Source: Ketobacter sp. MCCC 1A13808
Lineage (GTDB): Bacteria > Pseudomonadota > Gammaproteobacteria > Pseudomonadales > Ketobacteraceae
Assembly (NCBI RefSeq): GCF_009746715.1
Contig: NZ_VRKW01000002.1
Location: 1 to 64,000 of the forward strand
Reading direction: 5' to 3'
DNA length: 64,000 nucleotides
Shown here: positions 26,535-34,747 of the stretch, piece after piece
How positions within the stretch are numbered: the stretch's first letter is position 1
Layout: every line of letters starts with the position of its first letter
Position numbers and translations under genes: made by a program
The notes under the pieces: generated by a model
Databases searched by the model: none
Told to the model about the DNA's origin: nothing
What the model saw: only the letters and a program-made list of their open reading frames with translations

Positions 26535-26642
26535 TCGGGGCTATACATTCTGATTACGGGGAAGCGTCAGTATAAACCGAATCCCCGCTCAACCCCAGGC
26601 GTACCTCAGGCGACTAGCCGGAGCACGCCCGTTTAGTACCGC

Positions 26643-28376
26643 TCAGGACAACCATAAGTACAACGTCAGTATATTGGCTAACACCAATAATAGCGCTATC
26701 AGCTGCCAGAAACGGACCGGATCTTTTTCCAATAGGGGCCGGTGTTCAACCCGTAGAAAAGCCGGATTGGGATTGCGCAGATCCACTAATAACTCAGACA
26801 ACGATTCGTAACGCAGATCTGCATTCACCTGTAACGCCTTACGTAAAGTGCCGTCCATCCACAACGGCACCATCGGATTACGACGATGAGCCGGAATGTA
26901 TTTCAGGCTCAGAAAATCCGCCGCTGTCTTTGATTTTTGATAACTCTCACCATAAGGGTGTTCCCCGGTCAACAGCTCATACAACAGCAACGCCAGCGAG
27001 AACTGATCGCTTTTTTCCGAGCGCGGGCGTTGCAATTGATATTCAGGAGCGGAGTAGTCCAACGTTCCCAACGCGGTTTCCCGATTGAATGTTGTGGCAA
27101 TTTCATCCACTCCCGCCACAAACACGGAACCGAAATCGATGATGACCGGATCGTCTCCACACAGAATAATATTGTCCGGTTTGATATCCTGATGCAGGGT
27201 TTCGCGTCGGTGAAATGCCCGCAAACCCTGAATCAATTTTTCAGCAATGCCGGTTACCCGCGACACATCCAGCGGCGCCTGATCCGCAATGACTTTACCC
27301 AGTGTCGGTCCGTCTTGCCACTCGGTAAGATAATATAGAAAATTCCGGGAGCCCGTGGGCTCAACTACTTTCACCACATAAGGATTATCAATCCTGCGCC
27401 CAACCCACTCCTCCATAATAAAGCGCTCAATATAAGGCGCATCGTCAGCGTAGTTGACTGACGGGGTTTTCATTACCGCGTACTTTTCTGTTTCTTCGTG
27501 ACGCACAACATACAGTTGGCTGCGTTGACTGGCGTGAAGTGCTTTTTCGACCCGCCAGCCATCCAGCTTATAACCGATCTCCAGCTCCGGTGGAAAAGGC
27601 AGGGTATTCAGCGCCTGAAACACATCTTCGTTGGTTTCCTGCCCCAACTGGTCCACCCGCACCAATTGGCAACTGATATTGTCATCACTGCCATTGTCCA
27701 GCGCCAGTTGCAGAAAGCGATCGACGCCCGCTTCCAGATCATCACCGCATTCACGAAGTATTTTTACAAAACTGCGATGATCAATAAATTCATGTACCCC
27801 ATCGGTAGTGAGGACAAACACGTCTCCGGGCTGCAGATCAACAATCTTCAGATCCACATCCAGATTAAGATCGATGCCCATTGCCCGCACCAGATATTGT
27901 TGCTTTGAGCTGATGCGCGCCACATGATCCCGCGTTAATTGTTCCAGCTCACTGCCACGCAAACGGTAGATACGGGAATCCCCTACATGGAACAAATAGG
28001 CAGATCGGGATTTGAGGATGACCGTACTGAAAGTAGTAACGTAGCCTTTTTCAGCCTGCAGATACTTTTGCCCCTGTGCATACAACCAACGATTGAGGGC
28101 GGCCAGCACCTTATGGGCAGATTGCTTAACACTCCACGAATCCGGTGTGGAATAATAATCGTTGACGAACCCGGTGATGGCTATTTCTGATGCTTCCTGC
28201 CCTGCCTCCGCTGCACTGACCCCGTCGGCGATGGCGGCGACAATCCCTTTACGGGCTAATGCCGATCCGGTGGGAATCTGTATTGCCATGCAATCTTCAT
28301 TGCGTTCTTTAACACCCGCAGCTGAACGCTGGGCAACGGACACCTGCAGTGGCTGCTTCGGATTGTCCAGTGACAT
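26643..28376 (-). CDS. PP2C phosphatase-Ser/Thr kinase fusion in the nitrate assimilation region
   Basis: A 577-residue bifunctional protein. The N-terminal PP2C phosphatase domain (about 10-240) has GVKERNEDC, AIADGVSAAEAGQEAS, GDSRIYRL and LTTDGVHEF. A Ser/Thr kinase domain follows (about 270-530) with VMKTPS, LHQDIKPDNIIL, IDFGS and an APE-like SAPEY, and the protein ends in one membrane helix (about 553-575). The same fusion is found beside the nitrate transporter gene in Pseudomonas, where its role is not well defined; control of nitrate uptake or reduction is an inference. The ATG at 28376 has AGGTGA upstream. A terminator separates it from the transporter gene. Confidence 0.88.
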   Translation of the reverse strand: MSLDNPKQPLQVSVAQRSAAGVKERNEDCMAIQIPTGSALARKGIVAAIADGVSAAEAGQEASEIAITGFVNDYYSTPDSWSVKQSAHKVLAALNRWLYAQGQKYLQAEKGYVTTFSTVILKSRSAYLFHVGDSRIYRLRGSELEQLTRDHVARISSKQQYLVRAMGIDLNLDVDLKIVDLQPGDVFVLTTDGVHEFIDHRSFVKILRECGDDLEAGVDRFLQLALDNGSDDNISCQLVRVDQLGQETNEDVFQALNTLPFPPELEIGYKLDGWRVEKALHASQRSQLYVVRHEETEKYAVMKTPSVNYADDAPYIERFIMEEWVGRRIDNPYVVKVVEPTGSRNFLYYLTEWQDGPTLGKVIADQAPLDVSRVTGIAEKLIQGLRAFHRRETLHQDIKPDNIILCGDDPVIIDFGSVFVAGVDEIATTFNRETALGTLDYSAPEYQLQRPRSEKSDQFSLALLLYELLTGEHPYGESYQKSKTAADFLSLKYIPAHRRNPMVPLWMDGTLRKALQVNADLRYESLSELLVDLRNPNPAFLRVEHRPLLEKDPVRFWQLIALLLVLANILTLYLWLS

Positions 28377-28416
28377 ACACTTCACCTGCAATGTAGCAAA
28401 TCAAAAAATTAAAAAG

Positions 28417-28463
28417 AAAAAAGCCTTAACCTGGCGTCACAACAACGTCAGGCTAAGGCTTTC
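28417..28463 (-). terminator. Terminator after the nitrate transporter gene
   Basis: On the minus strand, AAGCCTTAGCCTGACGT pairs with ACGCCAGGTTAAGGCTT around a short loop and is followed by TTTTCTTTTT. Confidence 0.8.
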
Positions 28464-28490
28464 AGATCCTTAACAACTGCATTAAGCGGA

Positions 28491-29966
28491 TCAGTTCACT
28501 TCAATTAACTGCACCGTACCATCCGGAAGCACTTCCGTCATGTGCCCTTCAGGCTCTTCCAGCAGTTGCACCAGCATGAACAAGAACCCGGCGCAACCCG
28601 CAATGACCAAAAAGAACGTAGAGGTATCAACAAAGGACAACACCGTCAGGAATGTCACACCACCCACATTACCATAAGCGCCCGCCATACCCGCAATCTG
28701 TCCGGTCATACGACGCTGCACTAACGGTACCATTGCAAACACCGCACCCTCACCGGCTTGTACGAAGAAGGAGCAACACATAGTTGCAATCACGGCCAGC
28801 GGAATCCACCAGGCACCATCAATCTGACTTAATACCAGATAACCTACGGCCAACCCGGCAACCAGAATGCTCATGGTTTTCTTACGACCGAACTTATCGC
28901 TGATATAACCACCACCGGGTCGCGCCACCAGGTTCATAAATGCAAACCCGGACGCCAGCAAACCCGCTGTCACAGCACTCAGCTCAAAGGTCTCCATAAA
29001 GAATAACGGCAACATCGAAACCACTGCCAGCTCGGAACCGAAGGTGACGAAGTAAGCCCAATCCAGAATCGCAACCTGCTTGAATTTGTAGCCCTGCGCA
29101 GGCGCAACCGGCTGCGGATCCGTAAACAAATGGCTGTTCACTTTATAGATCTGAGTGACCTGAAACACAAACAATGCAACCAGACCCACCCACAAACTAA
29201 TAGTCGCTGTTTCACTGAGTAATTTCAGATTGTCCGGGCCCAATTTCCAGCTCAGAACCGCCAGGGCAATATACATCGGCACATTCATGGCCAAATAAAA
29301 ATAGAAATCTTTTTTGTTGGAAACTTCCAGACCACCGGACTTCTTCGGTTTGAAATAAGTAGAGCCCTTGGGTGTATTCCGTGCCCGAAAGAAATACACA
29401 AAACCGTAGATCAATGCCAGTGTACCGGTACAGGCAACAGCGTAACGCCAGCCCTCAGGCCCACCAAAAGCCAAGGCGATAGTCGGCAATGTCATTGCAG
29501 CAGCGGCCGAACCAAAGTTACCCCAGCCCCCATACACCCCTTCGGCCAAACCAACCTGCTTTGCCGGAAACCATTCCCCGACCATACGAATTCCGATAAC
29601 AAAACCGGCACCGACGAAACCCAGCATAAAGCGGCTCAGCGCCAATGTTTCATAGCTGTCGGCAAATGCAAACAGGTAGCAAAGACCGGAGGACGCAATC
29701 AGCAAGCCACTGAAAACATGACGCGGGCCGAACTTATCCACCAGAATACCGATCACAATCCGCGATGGTATGGTTAACGCAACGTTCAGGATCAATAACG
29801 CTTTTACCTGCTGCTCGGACAAATCAAAGGTTTCTTTGATCGCCATTAGCAGTGGTGCGTGGCTAAACCAGACAACAAAGGTAATAAAAAACGCAAACCA
29901 GGTAAGGTGTAACGTTCTGATGCTGGGATTTTTTACATCCAGCAGGTTCAACTTCCCATCATTCAT
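28491..29966 (-). CDS. nasA: Nitrate/nitrite transporter, MFS (NNP) family
   Basis: A 491-residue 12-helix major facilitator protein of the nitrate-nitrite porter group. The two nitrate-signature-like glycine motifs are [11 protein letters not shown] and [11 protein letters not shown]. There is a DKFGPRHV loop 2-3 and an SDKFGRKKT loop 8-9. It imports nitrate for assimilation. The ATG at 29966 has AGGAG seven bases upstream; a GTG-type start 24 bases earlier is less likely. It is divergent from the reductase genes and has its own sigma-54-type promoter at 30035-30050. The symbol follows Pseudomonas use; in other bacteria nasA names the reductase. Confidence 0.92.
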   Translation of the reverse strand: MNDGKLNLLDVKNPSIRTLHLTWFAFFITFVVWFSHAPLLMAIKETFDLSEQQVKALLILNVALTIPSRIVIGILVDKFGPRHVFSGLLIASSGLCYLFAFADSYETLALSRFMLGFVGAGFVIGIRMVGEWFPAKQVGLAEGVYGGWGNFGSAAAAMTLPTIALAFGGPEGWRYAVACTGTLALIYGFVYFFRARNTPKGSTYFKPKKSGGLEVSNKKDFYFYLAMNVPMYIALAVLSWKLGPDNLKLLSETATISLWVGLVALFVFQVTQIYKVNSHLFTDPQPVAPAQGYKFKQVAILDWAYFVTFGSELAVVSMLPLFFMETFELSAVTAGLLASGFAFMNLVARPGGGYISDKFGRKKTMSILVAGLAVGYLVLSQIDGAWWIPLAVIATMCCSFFVQAGEGAVFAMVPLVQRRMTGQIAGMAGAYGNVGGVTFLTVLSFVDTSTFFLVIAGCAGFLFMLVQLLEEPEGHMTEVLPDGTVQLIEVN

Positions 29967-30034
29967 TTGAGCTCTCCTATTGGTACTCACTCAGGCACAA
30001 TCATTGGCGCGACAGACAAATCCGCATTCAGCAA

Positions 30035-30050
30035 AGCAACCTCCGTACCA
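30035..30050 (-). promoter_or_regulatory. Sigma-54 promoter of the nitrate transporter gene
   Basis: On the minus strand TGGTACGGAGGTTGCT differs from TGGCAC-N5-TTGCT at one base. It lies 69 bases before the nasA ATG. Confidence 0.7.
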
Positions 30051-30156
30051 CCCCCAAAAGGAATCACACAAAAAAGAGAAAAGCCTCTCAATGGGGCAAA
30101 AACCCGCTACAAAAATCGATGGAAATTCTAATATGGTGCCTTTCGCGAGCAAGAGA

Positions 30157-30171
30157 GCACAGTAGTGGTGC
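30157..30171. promoter_or_regulatory. NtrC-like site between the divergent nitrate genes
   Basis: GCACAGTAGTGGTGC matches the NtrC palindrome pattern GCAC-N6-GGTGC. Further GGTGC and GCACC half-sites lie at about 30135, 30200 and 30240. It sits between the two divergent sigma-54 promoters and could serve both. Confidence 0.5.
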
Positions 30172-30289
30172 GAATAAAAAAATCACCTACAACCAAAAAC
30201 GCACCACTCACGAACCCGAAAAGAAAAAATAAAATTATATTGGTGCAAATAAAACAACAAGTGCGGCACCTGATAACCCAACCCGTCCA

Positions 30290-30305
30290 TGGCATAGGGC
30301 TTGCT
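30290..30305 (+). promoter_or_regulatory. Sigma-54 promoter of the nitrate reductase operon
   Basis: TGGCATAGGGCTTGCT differs from TGGCAC-N5-TTGCT at one base. It lies 57 bases before the GTG start of the FAD reductase gene. Confidence 0.72.
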
Positions 30306-30361
30306 AAATACTATCGGGAAAGCCTGAGTTGCAGGCTGGTTTTTATGTGAGGAGTTGCAAC

Positions 30362-31630
30362 GTGACAACGGATTCTGCGCCACGCAAGCCTAAGCTGGTT
30401 TTTGTCGGAAATGGTATGGCCGGCACCCGCACCCTGGAAGAACTGCTGGCTCTGACCCCGGACAAGTACGATATCAGCGTCATCGGGGACGAGCATTTCG
30501 GCAACTACAATCGCATTATGCTTTCGCCGGTGCTGGCGGGTGAGAAGACGATAGAAAGCATCATAATGAATGACGACGCCTGGTATGAGCACCATAATAT
30601 TACTTTCTATAAAGGTGAGCGCGCAGCGCGCATTGATCGTGGCCGTCGCCGGATCTCGACAGCATCCGGACTGGAAATCCCTTATGACCGCCTGGTGCTG
30701 GCAACGGGATCCCGCCCCGCCCGCATCCCCGTACCCGGCAACGATCTGAACAATATTCTCACCTTCCGTGACATCAGCGACGTTCACGACATGCTGCGGC
30801 TGAGCAAAGAGAAGCAGCATGCAGCCGTTGTCGGCGGCGGTCTGCTGGGCCTGGAAGCGGCTAATGGGCTGCGCGCCCAGGGTATTCACGTCACAGTGGT
30901 CCACAGTAGCCCCAGCATTTTGAACCGACAACTGGATGAGACCGCTGCCAAAATGCTGCAACAAAGCCTGTCCGACAAAGGCATTGAATTTTGCCTTAAT
31001 GCCCGCACCGTCGCCCTCAGCGGCGATCAACAAGGGGACGTACGAGAGCTGCATTTTAAAGATGGGCGCTCGCTACAGGCCGATATGGTGGTGATGGCGA
31101 CAGGCGTCATCCCCAATCACGAGCTGGCCCTGAACAGCGGCTTGCCCTGTGAAAAAGGCATACTGGTCAACGATGTGCTGCAAACCTATGACCCGGCAAT
31201 CTATTCCGTAGGGGAATGCATTCAACACCGGGGGGCCGTGTTCGGACTGGTGGCACCCACTTACGAGCAGGCCAAGGTGTGCGCCAACCACCTGGCTGAA
31301 TTCGGTATTGCCCGTTACATTCAACAGGCGCAGGCAACCAAACTCAAAATAACCGGCATCAACGCGTTTTCTGCCGGCGATTTTCTGGGTGATGACGACG
31401 CTGAATTCATTACCTTGCACGATCGCGCCTTGAACCATTACAAAAAACTGGTCATCTCCAATGACCGCCTGATCGGTGCTGTGCTTTACGGCGATACCCA
31501 GGATGGCGCCTGGCTGTTTGATCTGATTCAACAAAAAGCGCATATTCACTCACTGCGCGATCAGTTAATCTTTGGAAAAGACTTTTGCACCCTAGAGACT
31601 AAACTGGCGGCATTACCGGAAGCTGCCTAG
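30362..31630 (+). CDS. FAD-dependent NAD(P)H reductase of assimilatory nitrate reductase
   Basis: A 422-residue FAD/NAD(P) oxidoreductase homologous to the N-terminal part of NirB. The FAD motif is VGNGMAG (about 15), the NAD(P) motif VVGGGLLGLEAANGL (about 150), and a YSVGECIQHRG segment follows. It very probably passes electrons from NADH to the molybdenum reductase encoded next. The GTG at 30362 has GAGGAG seven bases upstream, making it the best start; a longer frame from 30329 includes the ribosome binding site itself. It is followed after 36 bases by the nitrate reductase gene. Confidence 0.88.
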   Translation: MTTDSAPRKPKLVFVGNGMAGTRTLEELLALTPDKYDISVIGDEHFGNYNRIMLSPVLAGEKTIESIIMNDDAWYEHHNITFYKGERAARIDRGRRRISTASGLEIPYDRLVLATGSRPARIPVPGNDLNNILTFRDISDVHDMLRLSKEKQHAAVVGGGLLGLEAANGLRAQGIHVTVVHSSPSILNRQLDETAAKMLQQSLSDKGIEFCLNARTVALSGDQQGDVRELHFKDGRSLQADMVVMATGVIPNHELALNSGLPCEKGILVNDVLQTYDPAIYSVGECIQHRGAVFGLVAPTYEQAKVCANHLAEFGIARYIQQAQATKLKITGINAFSAGDFLGDDDAEFITLHDRALNHYKKLVISNDRLIGAVLYGDTQDGAWLFDLIQQKAHIHSLRDQLIFGKDFCTLETKLAALPEAA

Positions 31631-31666
31631 CGCTTGCTGTGAGTTTCTAAGCATTAAGGCTCTAAA

Positions 31667-34318
31667 ATGGAGAGATCTTCCATCCTGAATAAAACGACCT
31701 GTCCTTATTGTGGTGTCGGCTGCGGTATTGAAATCGCCACCGACGAGCAGGGCAAAACCACGGTGCGCGGCGACACAGACCACCCCGCAAACTTTGGAAA
31801 ATTGTGCTCAAAAGGTTCAACCCTGGCACATACCCTGGTGGAAGAAGGCCGCTTGCTGCACCCTAAAATCAATGGGCTGCGCGCAAGCTGGGATCAGGCT
31901 ACGCAGTTTATTGGCCGCCAATTCCAACAGATTCTTGACCAGCACGGTCCCGGCTCCGTAGCCTTTTATGTTTCCGGGCAACTGTTAACGGAAGACTATT
32001 ACGTTGCCAATAAATTAATGAAGGGGTTTCTCGGCAGCGCCAACATCGACACCAACTCACGGCTCTGTATGTCATCTGCGGTAGCCGCGCACAAGCGGGC
32101 CTTCGGAGAGGATGCTGTTCCGGGTTGCTACGAAGATCTGGAACTGGCGGATCTGATGATCCTGACCGGATCCAACACCGCCTGGTGTCACCCGATTTTA
32201 TTCCAGCGCATCAAAGCGGCGAAAGAACAACGCCCAAAGATGAAAGTGGTGGTGATTGACCCCAGAAAAACCGCCAGCTGTGAAATTGCCGACCTGCATT
32301 TACCGATCAAGCCGGGCATGGACGTTAAACTGTTTAATGGCCTACTCCACTATCTGGCAGAACATCACAAACTGGACACAACCTATATCGCCGACCACAG
32401 CGACGGTATTCATGACACTCTGACTTATGCGCGCCAGGATGCAGCGGACCTGGACCAGGTCGCTACTGCTTGTGACCTGCCAGTACAGGATATTGCCACC
32501 TTTTATCATTGGTTCGCCCAACACGATCGTACAGTGACCTGCTTTTCCCAGGGTATCAACCAATCCAGCCAGGGCACGGACAAAGGCAACGCCATTATCA
32601 ATTGCCACATTGCGACCGGCCGCATCGGCAAACCCGGCGCAACCCCCTTTTCCCTTACCGGTCAGCCCAATGCCATGGGCGGGCGCGAAGTGGGCGGCCT
32701 TTCTAACCAGTTGGCCGCGCACATGGAATTCAACGCCTCAGACCTGAAGCGGGTCAAACACTTCTGGAAAGCACCGAACATGGCCACCCACGCCGGACTA
32801 AAAGCAGTTGACCTGTTTGATGCCATAGAGCGAGGCGGTGTTAAGGCAATCTGGATTATGGGCACCAACCCGGTGGTCAGCCTACCCGATGCCGACCAGG
32901 TGAAACGGGCACTGCAAAAAGCGCAACTGGTCGTGGTATCGGACTGTATCGAACACACCGATACCAGCGCCTTCGCCCAGGTTCTATTGCCTGCTGCAGG
33001 GTGGGGCGAAAAAGACGGCACGGTCACCAATTCAGAGCGTCGCATCTCCCGCCAGCGGGGGGTACTGACGAGCGCGGGGGAAGCTCGCCAGGACTGGCGT
33101 ATCCTCACCGATGTTGCTCGCGCCATGGGCTACTCGTCTCAATTTCCCTATCAAACCGCGGGCGACGTATTTCGCGAGCACGCAGCACTGACCGGGTTGG
33201 CCAACAACGGCAAACGCCAACTGGATATCAGCGAACTGGAAACCCTCAGCGACGCCGAATACGACTCATTGCAGCCTATCCAATGGCCGGTAATGGACGA
33301 CATGGGCAGCGACAGACTGTACGGCAACGGTCGTTTCAGCACCCAGAATAAGAGAGCGCAATTGGTTCCCGTCCGCAGCAAGCCCACTGCCCATTTACTC
33401 ACTCAGCAATGGCCACTGGCGCTCAACACGGGCCGCGTGCGCGACCAGTGGCACACCATGACCCGAACCGCACTGGCGCCGCCTCTAACCGCACACAAAG
33501 CCGAACCCTACGTAGAACTCCACCCGGACACCGCGCGCATCTACGGCATTCAACCACACAGCTTTGTGAAAGTGAGCAGCCAATGGGGCAGCGTCACGCT
33601 GAAAGCCGACATTACCGACAGCATCCGTCCAGGCGACGTGTTCGTGCCCATGCACTGGAACGATCAATGGTCCCGCAACAGCCGCATTGGCGCGGTAGTC
33701 AACCCAGCTGTCGATGCCATTTCCGGACAACCGGAATCCAAACACACGCCCTGCCTTATTGAACCCTGGCAACCCCAATGGACCGGCTTTCTGTTTTCAC
33801 GCAAGAACCGGGCGGTGCCGGAAAGCCACTATGCGGCGAAAGTGCGCGGCGAGTTTTTTTACCGCTACGAACTCGCCGGGACCCAGCCCGTGCACAACTG
33901 GCATGATGTGCTGGAGCAACTGAACCTGAGCGAAGACAATCTCTCCTTACTGTACGAAGACCCCCACAGCAAAAGTTATCGCTGCGCCTGGACCGATGAA
34001 GCCGGAATTCAAGCTTGTGTTTTTATCGGTCCGGCAGACTCTTCCACCATTCGCGACGCCGATCGTGGCTGGCTATCGTCCCTGTTTGCAAAAGCCGAAC
34101 TGTCGCCATTGGAGCGCAAGGCGCTGCTGTCCGGCAAAAGCCCCGCCGGAGTAGAGGACTGTGGCCGCACGGTGTGCGCTTGTTTCGGAGTCGGCGAAAA
34201 GACCATCCGCAAAGCCATAAAGGAAAACAACTTGACCAACGCAGCAGAAGTGGGCCAACTATTAAAGGCTGGCACTAACTGCGGATCCTGCGTAGCGGAG
34301 ATCAAGGGGTTCCTCTGA
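31667..34318 (+). CDS. Assimilatory nitrate reductase, molybdenum catalytic subunit
   Basis: An 883-residue cytoplasmic molybdopterin oxidoreductase that reduces nitrate to nitrite. The N-terminal CPYCGVGCGIEI and LCSKG cysteines hold a [4Fe-4S] cluster. The central bis-MGD domains include SRLCMSSAVAAHKRAFGED, DPRKTASCEIADLHL and MGTNPVVSLPD. The C-terminal molydopterin-binding domain has the TGRVRDQWHTMTRT motif. The last ~50 residues (CACFGVGEKTI, GTNCGSC) form a BFD-type [2Fe-2S] domain that probably takes electrons from the adjacent FAD reductase. No Tat signal is present, as expected for the assimilatory enzyme. Typical length for this type. Confidence 0.94.
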   Translation: MERSSILNKTTCPYCGVGCGIEIATDEQGKTTVRGDTDHPANFGKLCSKGSTLAHTLVEEGRLLHPKINGLRASWDQATQFIGRQFQQILDQHGPGSVAFYVSGQLLTEDYYVANKLMKGFLGSANIDTNSRLCMSSAVAAHKRAFGEDAVPGCYEDLELADLMILTGSNTAWCHPILFQRIKAAKEQRPKMKVVVIDPRKTASCEIADLHLPIKPGMDVKLFNGLLHYLAEHHKLDTTYIADHSDGIHDTLTYARQDAADLDQVATACDLPVQDIATFYHWFAQHDRTVTCFSQGINQSSQGTDKGNAIINCHIATGRIGKPGATPFSLTGQPNAMGGREVGGLSNQLAAHMEFNASDLKRVKHFWKAPNMATHAGLKAVDLFDAIERGGVKAIWIMGTNPVVSLPDADQVKRALQKAQLVVVSDCIEHTDTSAFAQVLLPAAGWGEKDGTVTNSERRISRQRGVLTSAGEARQDWRILTDVARAMGYSSQFPYQTAGDVFREHAALTGLANNGKRQLDISELETLSDAEYDSLQPIQWPVMDDMGSDRLYGNGRFSTQNKRAQLVPVRSKPTAHLLTQQWPLALNTGRVRDQWHTMTRTALAPPLTAHKAEPYVELHPDTARIYGIQPHSFVKVSSQWGSVTLKADITDSIRPGDVFVPMHWNDQWSRNSRIGAVVNPAVDAISGQPESKHTPCLIEPWQPQWTGFLFSRKNRAVPESHYAAKVRGEFFYRYELAGTQPVHNWHDVLEQLNLSEDNLSLLYEDPHSKSYRCAWTDEAGIQACVFIGPADSSTIRDADRGWLSSLFAKAELSPLERKALLSGKSPAGVEDCGRTVCACFGVGEKTIRKAIKENNLTNAAEVGQLLKAGTNCGSCVAEIKGFL

Positions 34319-34464
34319 TTTAGTTGAACCCTGAAATGCACTAGAGCAGTCCAGCCAGCAGCCGATAGCACCATTCCCTGACAATCGGGGTCAATCTGCT
34401 TAATTATTTTTCAACCTGGACCGAGCAACACAGAGCAAATTTTTGCTCCACAATAAAACACAAC

Positions 34465-34557
34465 TGCACCACCTACGCATCATAAGTGCGCTTTTTAAAA
34501 TGCACCACTCCGTCATGGCAGCCTCATTCTGGTGCCTTGCATGGTGCACTGCGCACC
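34465..34557. promoter_or_regulatory. Cluster of NtrC-like half-sites upstream of nirB
   Basis: TGCACC at 34465 and 34501, GGTGCC at 34531, GGTGCA at 34543 and GCGCACC at 34551 lie 85-180 bases before the sigma-54 promoter, a normal enhancer distance. No full-length perfect NtrC palindrome was found; TGGTGCACTGCGCACC is the nearest. Confidence 0.4.
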
Positions 34558-34640
34558 CCGCTGCAGCATTTTGATTGAAAAAGCCGGTTTTTACGGGGTT
34601 TTCCGCTCTTTTTCACCCACTCCCACAAATTATTCACTGT

Positions 34641-34656
34641 TGGCACGTTAGCTGCT
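34641..34656 (+). promoter_or_regulatory. Sigma-54 promoter of nirBD
   Basis: TGGCACGTTAGCTGCT matches the sigma-54 consensus TGGCACG-N4-TTGCT at all but one position. It lies ~90 bases before the nirB start. The ~390-base gap between the reductase operon and nirB is thus a regulatory region. Confidence 0.78.
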
Positions 34657-34747
34657 TTTACTGATTCGAGAGTTAATACCATCGGGCCAGGCCGGGAGTA
34701 TCGCCCCGGTTATGAGTAACCAGTCGGTCGCTAGAGTGGAGTCAGTC

